DNA of 10,683 nucleotides from an uncultured Rivibacter sp. (GTDB lineage: Bacteria; Pseudomonadota; Gammaproteobacteria; Burkholderiales; Burkholderiaceae), in assembly GCA_946480925.1 (NCBI GenBank), contig CAMLLU010000114.1:1-10683 (forward strand). The letters run 5' to 3'. A program made the translations under genes and the position numbers. Positions 1 through 7,200 of the stretch are shown here, piece after piece. The notes under the pieces are model-generated. The model did not search any database, was not told the DNA's origin, and saw nothing but the letters and a program-made list of their open reading frames with translations. Numbering within the stretch: the stretch's first letter is position 1; every line of letters begins with the position of its first letter.

Positions 1-14
1 GAGGGTCGGAGCCG

Positions 15-416
15 CTATCGCCGTGCGAAAAGATCCTTTGATAGCGCCATCAGGCCCATTGCCGCAACGCCTGCCGCTGCCTTGAGGGTGCTGGGCGAAT
101 GCTGGACCAACAACGCGATCTTGCCGTTGCCTGCTTCGCTGGCCACCTTTGCTGCGATGCCCCGGGCGGCTTCAGACAAGGTACTCACGCCTTGTTCAGG
201 CCTCATGGAGCCGAGCTTCGCCAGGGCAATGCGCGGCTGAGGCGTGGCCTTTTCGCCGCCGCGCTGCTGCAGGCGCTCGAACAATTCGGCGGGCCGGGGG
301 GCATCCATTCCCAGGCCTGGCGTCCTGATGGCGTCCGCGCCGGCGTCGCTGCCAGAGGCGGCGGCAATGGGCAGGGGCGCTGCACTCGCTGGGCTTCTCA
401 TGCCATTGATGGGCAC
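15..416 (-). CDS. Hypothetical protein, 133 aa, GTG start
   Basis: I do not recognise this protein. It starts at a GTG with a clear Shine-Dalgarno core (AGGAG, minus strand, at 427-423) about six bases upstream. The N-terminal half is rich in Ala, Pro and Gly and looks disordered. A short charged segment near residue 45 (AELFERLQQRG) follows. The C-terminal 30 residues form a mildly hydrophobic, Ala/Met/Leu-rich stretch (about 110-127) ending in basic residues (DLFARR). There is no signal peptide and no cysteine. It lies ten bases after the stop of the gene at 798-427, so the two are almost certainly one transcription unit that continues leftward out of the window. The small size, disordered head and helical tail resemble secretion-apparatus accessory or rod-like proteins, but I see no diagnostic motif, so no function is assigned. 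Confidence 0.7.
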   Translation of the reverse strand: MPINGMRSPASAAPLPIAAASGSDAGADAIRTPGLGMDAPRPAELFERLQQRGGEKATPQPRIALAKLGSMRPEQGVSTLSEAARGIAAKVASEAGNGKIALLVQHSPSTLKAAAGVAAMGLMALSKDLFARR

Positions 417-421
417 GGCAA

Positions 422-428
422 TCTCCTC
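422..428 (-). promoter_or_regulatory. Ribosome binding site deciding the GTG start at 416
   Basis: The minus strand reads GAGGAGA just before the GTG at 416-414, with the usual spacing. It overlaps the TGA of the upstream gene (429-427). This supports the GTG start and suggests coupled translation of the two small genes. Confidence 0.6.
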
Positions 429-798
429 AGGCTCTCAAGAAAGCGGAAACATGGCCGGGCGGTTCGGCCTCTGCCAGGGCCGCGGCAGCCTTCTGCTGCT
501 CTTCGAGCAGCAGGTACATCAGTGGGCTTTCGCCGGTTTCGGCCGCAGCATCCACCTGCTGGCTGGTCGCGATCAACAGGGTGATCGCATCCGCGCGGCA
601 GGTGTTGCGGTCCTGGTGCGGGCTCTGCATCAGCTGGTCGGTCACTTCCTCGATCAGCGCGTGGAAGCGGCGAACCAGCTCCGGGTTCAGCGTCGGTGAA
701 GCGGCTGTGGGGGTTGCGTTGTTGTCACGTGAGTCGTCTCCGTGGTCGGTGTTTCCGCTCGGCACGTGGCTGACGGGGGCGATCCTGGCAAGAGTCAT
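427..798 (-). CDS. Hypothetical protein, 123 aa
   Basis: I do not recognise this protein. The N-terminal 35 residues are polar and low in complexity (His, Asp, Asn, Thr, Pro) and look disordered. The rest is predicted helical: a segment starting NPELVRRFHALIEEV (about 38-52), then a Leu/Ala-rich stretch containing LMYLLLEEQQKAAAALAEAE. There is one cysteine, in the NTCRAD segment, and no signal peptide. The ATG at 798-796 lacks a strong ribosome binding site, so the start is moderately certain. The TGA stop overlaps the Shine-Dalgarno region of the next gene (416-15), which indicates translational coupling. It reads away from the plus-strand accessory genes across a shared 246-base intergenic region. 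A role as a small secretion or chaperone-type protein is only a guess. Confidence 0.7.
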   Translation of the reverse strand: MTLARIAPVSHVPSGNTDHGDDSRDNNATPTAASPTLNPELVRRFHALIEEVTDQLMQSPHQDRNTCRADAITLLIATSQQVDAAAETGESPLMYLLLEEQQKAAAALAEAEPPGHVSAFLRA

Positions 799-1044
799 GG
801 CGCTCGGGTAGGGCTTCGCCCCAGCAGAACGTGCTCGGGCGAGGCTGGCGTTTCTCGTTTCAGTGTCTAGGCTGCCGCGGGACGCCTACTACTCAGCCCC
901 GGCGAGGTCTGTGTGAGGAGAGTGTCTGTGCGGCTTGGGTGGGGCGCGTGCGTGGGGCGAAGGTACGGGGGGTTATGCGAAGTGCGCAGGAGCCAAGCCT
1001 GTGCTCTAGACTGCTTGCGACAACACACACCAAGGGAGGTTCGA
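799..1044. promoter_or_regulatory. Divergent intergenic region
   Basis: These 246 bases separate the leftward small-gene pair from the rightward L,D-transpeptidase-like gene, so they should hold promoters for both. I see no convincing sigma-70 pair. A weak -10-like TAGACT lies at 1007-1012 on the plus strand, without a recognisable -35 at the right distance. A small GGGC-TTC-GCCC hairpin lies at 811-821. Open reading frames that start upstream in this stretch (for example from 913) read through it without coding character. I found no RNA gene or operator. Confidence 0.3.
1032..1040 (+). promoter_or_regulatory. Ribosome binding site deciding the TTG start at 1045
   Basis: AAGGGAGGT is a strong Shine-Dalgarno match, with its GGGAGG core at 1034-1039, five bases before the TTG at 1045-1047. 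The protein-like sequence begins at this TTG; the in-frame sequence upstream does not look coding. This makes TTG the preferred start over the more distant upstream starts. Confidence 0.7.
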
Positions 1045-1725
1045 TTGCCAGACACAAAGCATTACTACATCGGCCGCACAACCGACTGCTGGCTGCGCGT
1101 GCAATTGGAGCGGGGGCCTGTCGAGTCAGTCCCCTATGGGTTGCGTGTGCGCCGCATTGGTGTTCAGGCGGGCCGTGAGCACTTCGAGATACTCGAAGGC
1201 GTGCATAAGGGCAGACGAGCCAGTGTTGTCCACCGAGAGGGGCATTCCTATCTGACGAATCAACTGGCCCATCGTGCGGGAGCATTGTTGCGCTTCGACC
1301 GCAAAGCCCAGACGCTTCACATCGGTGGCCGCGGCCCCTACAACGCGTTTTCCGGTGGCGGGCATGCGGGCTATACGCAGGTTGCGGTCGGCACGCATTT
1401 GCTGGCGATTCCCAGCCATCCCGCATCGCAGACGCGGGCGGCCTACAGCACCTGGACGCGTTATCACAACGTGTGGTTCCGCATCGGCACGAGCCTGGCG
1501 GGGTCGCGATTCCTGCACCCTGGTGCCATCTCCGATGGCTGCGTTACCGTCAGGCAGTTCGTCTACGACCCCGAGGCGGGCGCACCGCCGGCGGGCTTCA
1601 GCGACCTTGTGGATGGAGCCAAGACGGCGCCGGGGCTGCTGGGCCTGCCACTAGCCTGCGAAACGCGCCCCCACCATTGGATGGGACGACGTGGTCGAAG
1701 CGCTCATGCTCTGCCGTCTCAATGA
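1045..1725 (+). CDS. L,D-transpeptidase-like (YkuD/DUF2778-type) protein, C-terminus frameshifted
   Basis: The likely role is cutting or exchanging peptidoglycan cross-links through a catalytic cysteine. From the TTG start the protein has 226 residues and no signal peptide. A Gly-rich stretch at residues 93-110 (GGRGPYNAFSGGG) and a following IP..H segment resemble the N-terminal half of DUF2778/Tlde1-like L,D-transpeptidase domains. The motif LHPGAISDGCVTV supplies the expected His158 and Cys166 (SxGC pattern; classical Ldt enzymes have SHGC). After about residue 203 the reading frame becomes implausible (ACETRPHHW...) and stops at 1725. Frame 2 instead carries a natural-looking tail (WDDVVEAL...VGQLVVV) ending at TGA 1754-1756, exactly overlapping the next ATG. 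Removing one base near 1651-1654 joins the two into a 236-residue protein. The lack of an export signal and the coupling to a secreted partner suggest an effector delivered by a secretion system. Family assignment is by motif only. Confidence 0.6.
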   Translation: MPDTKHYYIGRTTDCWLRVQLERGPVESVPYGLRVRRIGVQAGREHFEILEGVHKGRRASVVHREGHSYLTNQLAHRAGALLRFDRKAQTLHIGGRGPYNAFSGGGHAGYTQVAVGTHLLAIPSHPASQTRAAYSTWTRYHNVWFRIGTSLAGSRFLHPGAISDGCVTVRQFVYDPEAGAPPAGFSDLVDGAKTAPGLLGLPLACETRPHHWMGRRGRSAHALPSQ

Positions 1726-1756
1726 TCATGCGGTCGGTCAGCTCGTGGTGGTGTGA
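1653..1756 (+). other. Displaced original 3' end of the L,D-transpeptidase-like gene
   Basis: In frame 2, codons from 1655 to the TGA at 1754-1756 encode a 33-residue segment beginning PAKRAPTIGWDD and ending in VGQLVVV. It looks like a natural C-terminal helix plus strand. The frame is closed just upstream by a TAG at 1652-1654. Deleting a single base there (CTAG to CAG) would join it smoothly to the upstream catalytic domain. Its stop overlaps the following ATG as TGATG, a typical coupled arrangement, which supports it as the ancestral end of the gene. Confidence 0.6.
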
Positions 1757-2379
1757 TGGCGGTTCATCGAATGTGGGTCCTTGTCGCAGCGTTGCTTTGC
1801 ATCGCATCGGTGCCGGCTGCGGCTGCCGACAACTGCCCGTACCTGCCCGACTACGTGCAGTTGCGCCAGCAACTGCACGGCATGCCACCTGTCGAGGCGG
1901 TGGCTGCTCTTGAACGCTACAGCAGCAGCCATGAGAACCCCGAGGCCTGTGAAGCCATCGAGATCGACCGGCAGTCGGGCGCTCTCGAAAGGCAGCTGTT
2001 CACGCTGGACGACGGACGGCAAAGAGTGGCTGCGCATGCGGTCTACCGCTGCAATCGCGTGGACCTGCGCACTGCCCGCTGCGACGGGCCGGTCGAAGAT
2101 GGGACGGCTCACCCGATGAGCCTGGGTGAGCCCTCGGCAAGGTTGCAGCATGCTCCGTCCAACGCTGACTTCAGGACAGAGCTTCGCGGCTCGGCGCTCC
2201 ACCGCGTGTACATGGTTTCGCTGGCCGATGCGCTGGATGGCAGGGCGGCGCGGCGTCTGATCGTGCGCCATGGGAAGGTTCGAATCTCGGAGGATGCGCG
2301 CAACGTGGCCATCGTCGCCATCTACCGGACCAACGGCCCACTGTGGCGATTCCGCAAGGCGGTCTGGTGGGTCTTGTGA
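1756..2379 (+). CDS. Secreted four-cysteine protein, candidate periplasmic immunity protein
   Basis: This 207-residue protein has a clear Sec signal peptide: basic start (AVHRM), hydrophobic core (WVLVAALLCIASV) and an Ala-rich cleavage site near A24/D25. The mature part has four cysteines (27, 65, 99, 109), enough for two disulfides, as expected in the periplasm. I recognise no enzyme motif or named family. The middle holds an E-I-D-R-x-S-G...LDDGRQRVAAHAVYRC segment, and the C-terminus is basic and aromatic (RTNGPLWRFRKAVWW). ATG 1756 is preferred over the GTG at 1753, because it overlaps the expected stop of the upstream gene (TGATG) with no separate strong ribosome binding site, pointing to translational coupling. 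Coupling of a signal-less cell-wall enzyme to a secreted small protein is the usual layout of a type VI effector and its immunity protein, so that role is inferred. A secreted protein of unrelated function is the alternative. Confidence 0.75.
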   Translation: MAVHRMWVLVAALLCIASVPAAAADNCPYLPDYVQLRQQLHGMPPVEAVAALERYSSSHENPEACEAIEIDRQSGALERQLFTLDDGRQRVAAHAVYRCNRVDLRTARCDGPVEDGTAHPMSLGEPSARLQHAPSNADFRTELRGSALHRVYMVSLADALDGRAARRLIVRHGKVRISEDARNVAIVAIYRTNGPLWRFRKAVWWVL

Positions 2380-2569
2380 TGGATGTTCCGCAGTAAAACG
2401 CGGATTCTGGTATGCCGCCGTCAAATGCATGGTCGTCGCATGCAGCAGCAAGGGCGTAGTGGCGTTTGCCCTATGCCAGCGAAAGCGTCATAGATGTAAC
2501 TTCAATTGTGTGGCGTGTCACAAGCGGTACTTCGCCGGCTGGGTGCCATGCGGGATTGGGAGGACGCTG

Positions 2570-2982
2570 ATGCAGCAGTTGCTTAAGGACGCGATCGCAA
2601 ACAAGCGTGTCGTCGAATTTTCTTACGGCGGACACCGCCGACTGGTGGAGCCGCACATCCTCGGCATTTCTGGCGGGCCACGCAGGTATTGGGATATCAG
2701 ATTGGTGGCTCAAGCAGTTCAGGTGGTTTGCCCGAGTGGAGGAGATTTGATCTAGCGGGTATGGGTGGACTTACAACACTTCAACAAACATTTCCAGGCA
2801 AACGACCGTATCCCTCTGGCAAGCACAGCACCTGGGATCATCAAATCGCGGTTGTGTACTTGACAAGTCCAGAGGCTGCGGTCTGCAGCCTCATTGCTGG
2901 TGATGAGGTCTACGCCCTCGACGCCTCATTCAACGCCAACCTCAACGCCCGCGGAAACAGGGCCTGCTGCTCGATCAACTGA
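2570..2982 (+). pseudogene. Frameshifted small WYL-like protein gene
   Basis: The start is ATG 2570, six bases after GGGAGG (2558-2563). The first 36 residues (MQQLLKDAIANKRVVEFSYG, then GHRRLVEPHILGISGG) match the start of small WYL-like proteins: a helix, the FxYxGxxR strand and the VEPHxxG turn. In this frame translation becomes senseless and ends at TAG 2755. The continuation (LGYQIGGSSSSGGLPEWRRF, then DL...FPGKRPYPSGKHSTWD) lies in the frame one base earlier, from 2689. Adding one G to the GGG run at 2675-2677 gives GGATQVLGYQ and joins the halves. WYL domains often bind ligands or nucleic acid in regulators, but this short stand-alone type has no defined function known to me. After residues HSTWDHQIAVV the ORF runs on to 2982, overlapping the end of the opposite gene, so the original stop may also be lost or altered. 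A sequencing error is the main alternative to a true pseudogene. Confidence 0.6.
2872..2892. terminator. Possible bidirectional terminator hairpin
   Basis: GAGGCTGC (2872-2879) and GCAGCCTC (2885-2892) form a perfect eight-base-pair stem with a five-base loop. It sits between the convergent WYL-like gene and the 416-residue gene, 18 bases past the latter's stop. Neither strand has a good T-run after the stem, so intrinsic termination is only possible. Confidence 0.35.
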
Positions 2983-4160
2983 CGCAGCGCGTGCCGTGCC
3001 GCCGGCTCGCCGTGACGTTCGCGCTCACGGCGAATGCGCTCCACGTACCGCGCCCGCCGCCCCGGCTCCTGCATGTCCACCGCCTGCAGCAGCGAGTTCA
3101 GCACCGTGGCGCTGAGCTCTTCGAGGCGTAGCAGTGACTGGCGCAGCCGCAGTGTCGTGTCGGCACCCAGTTCGGCCTGGCGCGGTTCGCTGAGCATGCG
3201 CAACAGCAGCGCGCCGGCCTGCAGTTGCGGCGCGAGCAGGTGCAGCGCTTCGTGCAGGCGGTCCCACAGGCTCAGCATGAGGTGCGGCTCCACCAGCACG
3301 CGGCGCATCAGCTGTTCGGGGTCGGTGCTCGGGTCTTCCAGGCCCACCTGCTTGGCCTGGTCGAAGGCGCTGGTGCAGGCGATCTGCAGGCCGTCTGCCA
3401 AGGTGAGCAGGGCAGGGGCGCCGCCGGAGCGCAGCACTTCGTGGCACACGCGTTGCGCGAGGTCGAGCGTGGTGCTGCCGCGGCTGTTGTGCAGCACGGG
3501 TTGCAGCAGCTTCTGCCGTTGCGCAGTGATGCGGCCGGTGCGCACCGGCTCCAGCGGCAGCACGGCAGCCAGCATGCGCACCGCGAGCAGGCCGTTGCCC
3601 ACGTCGTGGCCTCCGAGCTCGAAGCCGCGGTAGTCGCGCAGCGCGTGTTCAAGCCATTGCTCGAGCCGTGCACGCGCCGGCGCGTCACCGCTCACGCTGG
3701 CGGCTTCGGCCAGCGCGGCCCCGAGGCTTTCGCCCTGCGGCAGCACGCCGTCGCGTGCCAGGCGCACGAGGCGTGGCCGCAGCGGCGGGTCGGTGTCGAT
3801 GATCTCGGGCCATTCGGCCAGCGCGGCGTCGAGCTGGCGGCGCAGCTGCTGCGGCGGTGTGGGCCGCAGTTGCAGCGGCTCGCGTGCCGCCACCGGTTCG
3901 CCTTCGCGCGGAAGGTAGGCGTATTCGCTGCTCGCGGCCGCGTCGGTGCCGGGGTCGAAGCGCAGGTGGCCGATGCGGCCCGCCATCGCCAGCGGCAGCC
4001 AAGTCGCTTCGCCCGGCGGCGCATGCCCGGGGGTAAGGCCGTCGCCGCTTTCGAGCCGCTGCTGCATGCCGAGCAGCGCTTCCGTCCAGCTGGGCTCGCC
4101 CACGGTCCACAGCCTTGCCACCTGCAAGGCGCGCAACGGGGCCGGGACCTCAGGGTTCAT
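2910..4160 (-). CDS. Hypothetical protein, 416 aa, downstream of tamB
   Basis: I do not recognise this family. Translation from ATG 4160 gives 416 residues beginning MNPEVPAPLRALQVARLW. A longer in-frame start (TTG 4262) is rejected because it would translate the GTGAC repeat spacer into unlikely sequence. The protein has no signal peptide or membrane segment. It is rich in Leu, Ala, Arg and Glu and looks mainly helical, with a Pro/Gln-rich patch about a third of the way in (LRPTPPQQLRRQ) and a strongly charged C-terminal helix (YVERIRRERERHG). Codon use and G+C content match tamA and tamB. It lies 103 bases after tamB in the same direction, so it may be cotranscribed, or separated by the hairpin just after tamB. 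No clear ribosome binding site precedes the ATG. A cytoplasmic protein is the best description I can give. Confidence 0.8.
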   Translation of the reverse strand: MNPEVPAPLRALQVARLWTVGEPSWTEALLGMQQRLESGDGLTPGHAPPGEATWLPLAMAGRIGHLRFDPGTDAAASSEYAYLPREGEPVAAREPLQLRPTPPQQLRRQLDAALAEWPEIIDTDPPLRPRLVRLARDGVLPQGESLGAALAEAASVSGDAPARARLEQWLEHALRDYRGFELGGHDVGNGLLAVRMLAAVLPLEPVRTGRITAQRQKLLQPVLHNSRGSTTLDLAQRVCHEVLRSGGAPALLTLADGLQIACTSAFDQAKQVGLEDPSTDPEQLMRRVLVEPHLMLSLWDRLHEALHLLAPQLQAGALLLRMLSEPRQAELGADTTLRLRQSLLRLEELSATVLNSLLQAVDMQEPGRRARYVERIRRERERHGEPAARHALRQLIEQQALFPRALRLALNEASRA

Positions 4161-4180
4161 CGGCGCAGTGTACTGAGCTG

Positions 4181-4208
4181 GTGACTGGTGACCAGTGACT
4201 TGTGACCA
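4181..4208. repeat. GTGAC heptamer tandem repeat (four units)
   Basis: GTGACTG, GTGACCA, GTGACTT and GTGACCA follow one another at 4181, 4188, 4195 and 4202, a strict seven-base period with a fixed GTGAC core and two variable bases. The tract includes a 13-base near-palindrome ACTGGTGACCAGT (4184-4196). TTGTGAC (4200-4206) can pair with GTCACAA (4221-4227). It lies in the spacer between tamB and the next gene. Confidence 0.75.
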
Positions 4209-4237
4209 GTCGCAGCCACAGTCACAAATCAAGGCTC

Positions 4238-4257
4238 GCCAGTGACCGGTCACTGGC
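4238..4257. terminator. 20-bp perfect palindrome just after tamB (terminator, processing hairpin or binding site)
   Basis: GCCAGTGACCGGTCACTGGC is identical to its reverse complement. In tamB mRNA it would form an eight-base-pair stem with a CCGG loop starting six bases after the stop codon. A T-run is lacking, so it may be an mRNA-stabilising or processing hairpin, or a dimeric protein site built from the same GTGAC core, rather than an intrinsic terminator. Confidence 0.4.
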
Positions 4258-4263
4258 CACAAG

Positions 4264-7200
4264 CTAGTTCCACCGCCAGGTCCAGATGGCGTCGATCGAG
4301 GTTTCGGCGCCGGACTGGGCGCGCACGGTGAAGCGCTGTGCGGCGCGGTAGATGAGCTGCCAGTTGCCGGTGGTGGCGGAGAGGCTGCGCTCGTAGCCCA
4401 CGTACCAGCGCCGGCTGATCTGCTTGCCCAGCGACACCACGGTCTCGCGCACGGTGCCGTCGTCTTCCTGCCGCAGCGACAGCTCGTCCAGGCCGATGGC
4501 CTGCAGGAAGTTGCCGGTGGGGCCTTCGCCTTCGCCGGAAAGCAGTGCGAGCGCGGCCTGTTGCAGCAGCGCGGCTTCGTTGCGGCCCAGGCTGTCGGGC
4601 GCGCGGCCCAGCACCAGCCACGAGAGCTTGTCGGTGTCGGCCATTTCGGGCTCGGACCACAGCCGCACGCGCGGGTTCTGCGTGGTGCCGGTGATGGCCA
4701 CGCCCACCTTCACGTCGCTGTCGATCGCGGTGGCCGCCTGCTTGCGCAGCGCCAGGATGTCCATGCGCGCGTTTTCGATGGGGCCGGTGAAGGCGATGAT
4801 GCCGCGCTCGATGGAGAGCTTCTGCGCGTAGGCGGCGTAGGTGCCGCCTTCGGTGCGGATGGTGCCGTTGACGGCCAGCGCGCCGCCGGGCGACGTGATG
4901 GTGAGGTCGCCGCGCAGCAGCGTGTCGATGCCGCGGCCGCGCAGCCGGAAGTTCTGTCCCAGGTCGGCCTTGATGTTGAGTGCCACGTTGCGCAGCCGCG
5001 AAGGCGGCGGCTCCAGGCTCATCTCGGGCGCCGCCTCGCCGCGGCGCACCACCACCACGTCTTCCGACAGGTTGGGCGCATCGCCGCGCGAGATGTCGAT
5101 GAGGCCTTCGTCGGCCGTCAGCTTGCCGTCGAGCTTGACGGCGTCCTGCTCGAGCACGAGTTGCGCATCGCCGCTGGCCACCACGCGCCGGTCCACCCGC
5201 GAAAGCACCGCAAAGCGCTCGGCCACCAGCTTGAGCTCGGCACGCGGCTTGGCGCCGAACACGGCGGCGCCTTCGAGGCGCGCCGTGCCCTCGCCGCCGC
5301 GTACGTTGAAGCGGTGGATGGTGGCGGTTTCGCCCTGCAGCGCCACGTCGAGTTCGCCGTCGGACACGTTCACGCCCTGCAGCACGTTGCGCACGCCGAT
5401 GCGGCTGCCGGAAAGCCGCCCGGTGAATTCACGCGCGCCGAAGCGGCCGCCCACCTTGGCCTGCGTGGTCAACTGGCCGCTCAGCCGCCAGCCTGCGGGC
5501 ACCCATGCGCCCCAGGTGCCCAGGTTGTCCACCCGCACGTCGAGCTGGCCGTCGATGGGCGCTTCGGCGTCTGGCCAGGTGGCGTCGCGGCGCGTGCGCA
5601 CGGTCTGCTCGCCTCGCAGGAGGCCCATGTTGCTGCCCGCCAGCTGCTGCGTGAAGCGCCACACGCCTTCACGTGCCGTGAAGGCCAGCCGCAGGTCCGA
5701 CAGGCCCAGCCGCTGCACGTTGCCTTGCTGCAGCGCGGGGTCCACCACGCTCAGGTCGCCGCCGGTGCGTTCGAGCAGGGCGTCGGCGTAGAAGCCGTCC
5801 TGTGCGCTGCTGCGCAGCTCCAGGCGGCCGGCCACGCTCAGGTCGCCGGCCCAGCCGAAGTCGGGCTGCAGGCGCGCCAGCAGCGGCGCCACGCGCAGCG
5901 GCTCCAGCTCGCCCTGCACCTGCAGGTGGGTGGGTTGCTGTGGCTGGCGAGCCCATTCGAGGCGGCGCAGGCGCAGCACGGCGTCGAGCACTGCAATGCG
6001 GGTGGGCGACACGCTGGCCTGGTGGCCCTGCTGCCCGCTGGCCCACGCGAGGTCGAACGGGTCGGCACGCAGCCATGCCTGTTGCTGCGCGGGGCTGCCG
6101 GTGGATGCGGAAGACGCGGCGGCCGGCCGCACTTCGAGCCGCTGCACGCGGCCGCGCCAGCCCAGCGTGCCGGTGCTGTCGTCGCGGTTCCAGCCGCCTT
6201 CGGCCTCGAGCTGGCCCAGCAGTCGTTGCGCGCCCATCGCTTCCACCGCACCTGTGGCCCGGCCGTTGGCAGCGGTGCCTGCCGGCGGTCGCACCGGCGG
6301 CACTTCGGCGCGCAGGCTGGCGCGGTGCGCGCGGCCGTTGCCTTGCAGCTGGGCCTGCAGCACGTCGATGGTCTGGCCGTTGAGCGCGAGCTGGCGCGCT
6401 TCGGCCTGCAGCGCCATTTCGTCGTCGGGCGACGTGCCGAGCGTCCAGCGGGCCTGCAGCGCCTGGGTCGAGACGCCGAAGCCGCTCAGGGCGTTGCCCT
6501 GGAGCTCGCCACGTGTGGTGAGTGCCGGCCACCGGCCTTGCACCTCGGCCTGGCCTTCGAGCGCGCCGGCCAGGGCCGCGGCGGGCGAGACCAGCCGCAG
6601 CAGCGGCGCCAGCGTGGCCAGCGAAGGCGCGCGCGTTTCGAGCGACCAGCGGTCGCCGCTGCCCTGGGCCGAAGCGGCGTCGAGCGCACCCTTCAGGGCC
6701 AGACGGTTGCCGCCGGCTTCGAGCTGCGCATTGGTGAGCACGCGTTGCGCCGCCGTGTCGGTGGTGAGCGAAAGCTCGCCGGTGAGCGGCACGCCGGCCA
6801 ACTGGCTGTCGCGCAGCGTGGCACGGGCCTGGCCGCGCCAGCTGGCCACCCAGCCCGTCGCGCTGCGTGCCTGCGAGCTGCCGGTGGCGCGCTCGGGCAC
6901 CACGACGTCGAAGCTGGCGTCGGCGTTCAGGCGGGGGCTGGCATCGGCGCGTGGCGCCGGGGCTGCTGCAGTCGCGCGTGGCGCCGGAGCTGCCGCAGCG
7001 CCGCGTGCCCTGCCGCCTGTGCGCGCGGGCGGGTTGGCTGCCGCGGGCGCAGGAGCGGCCGTTTGCTGCGGCCACCACGGGCGGGGGTCGAAGTTCTCGA
7101 TCGTCGCCTCGCCCTTGAGATGCCACTGCCCCGGCTTGCCGGCGGCGCCTCTGCGTTCGGCTTCGCCCTTGAGCCGCGCTTCGGCGCCGGCTGCCTTGGC

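Noticed and set aside
15..798. Assignment of the two small genes to type III secretion rod or needle families
   Set aside because: Size and helical tails fit loosely, but no diagnostic motif could be identified by eye.
913..1044. Longer start for the L,D-transpeptidase-like gene
   Set aside because: The upstream residues are Arg/Cys/Gly-rich and not protein-like, and the strong Shine-Dalgarno at 1032-1040 points to TTG 1045.
2466..2500. A TTGCCC...TAGATG pair as a promoter for the WYL-like gene
   Set aside because: The spacing is 19 bases and the -10 match is poor, so it is not better than chance in this somewhat A+T-richer spacer (2380-2569), where I see nothing else.
4161..4262. N-terminal extension of the 416-residue protein from a TTG at 4262
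   Set aside because: It would translate the GTGAC repeat spacer and the palindrome into a Trp/Cys-rich segment without coding character. ATG 4160 begins the normal-looking protein.
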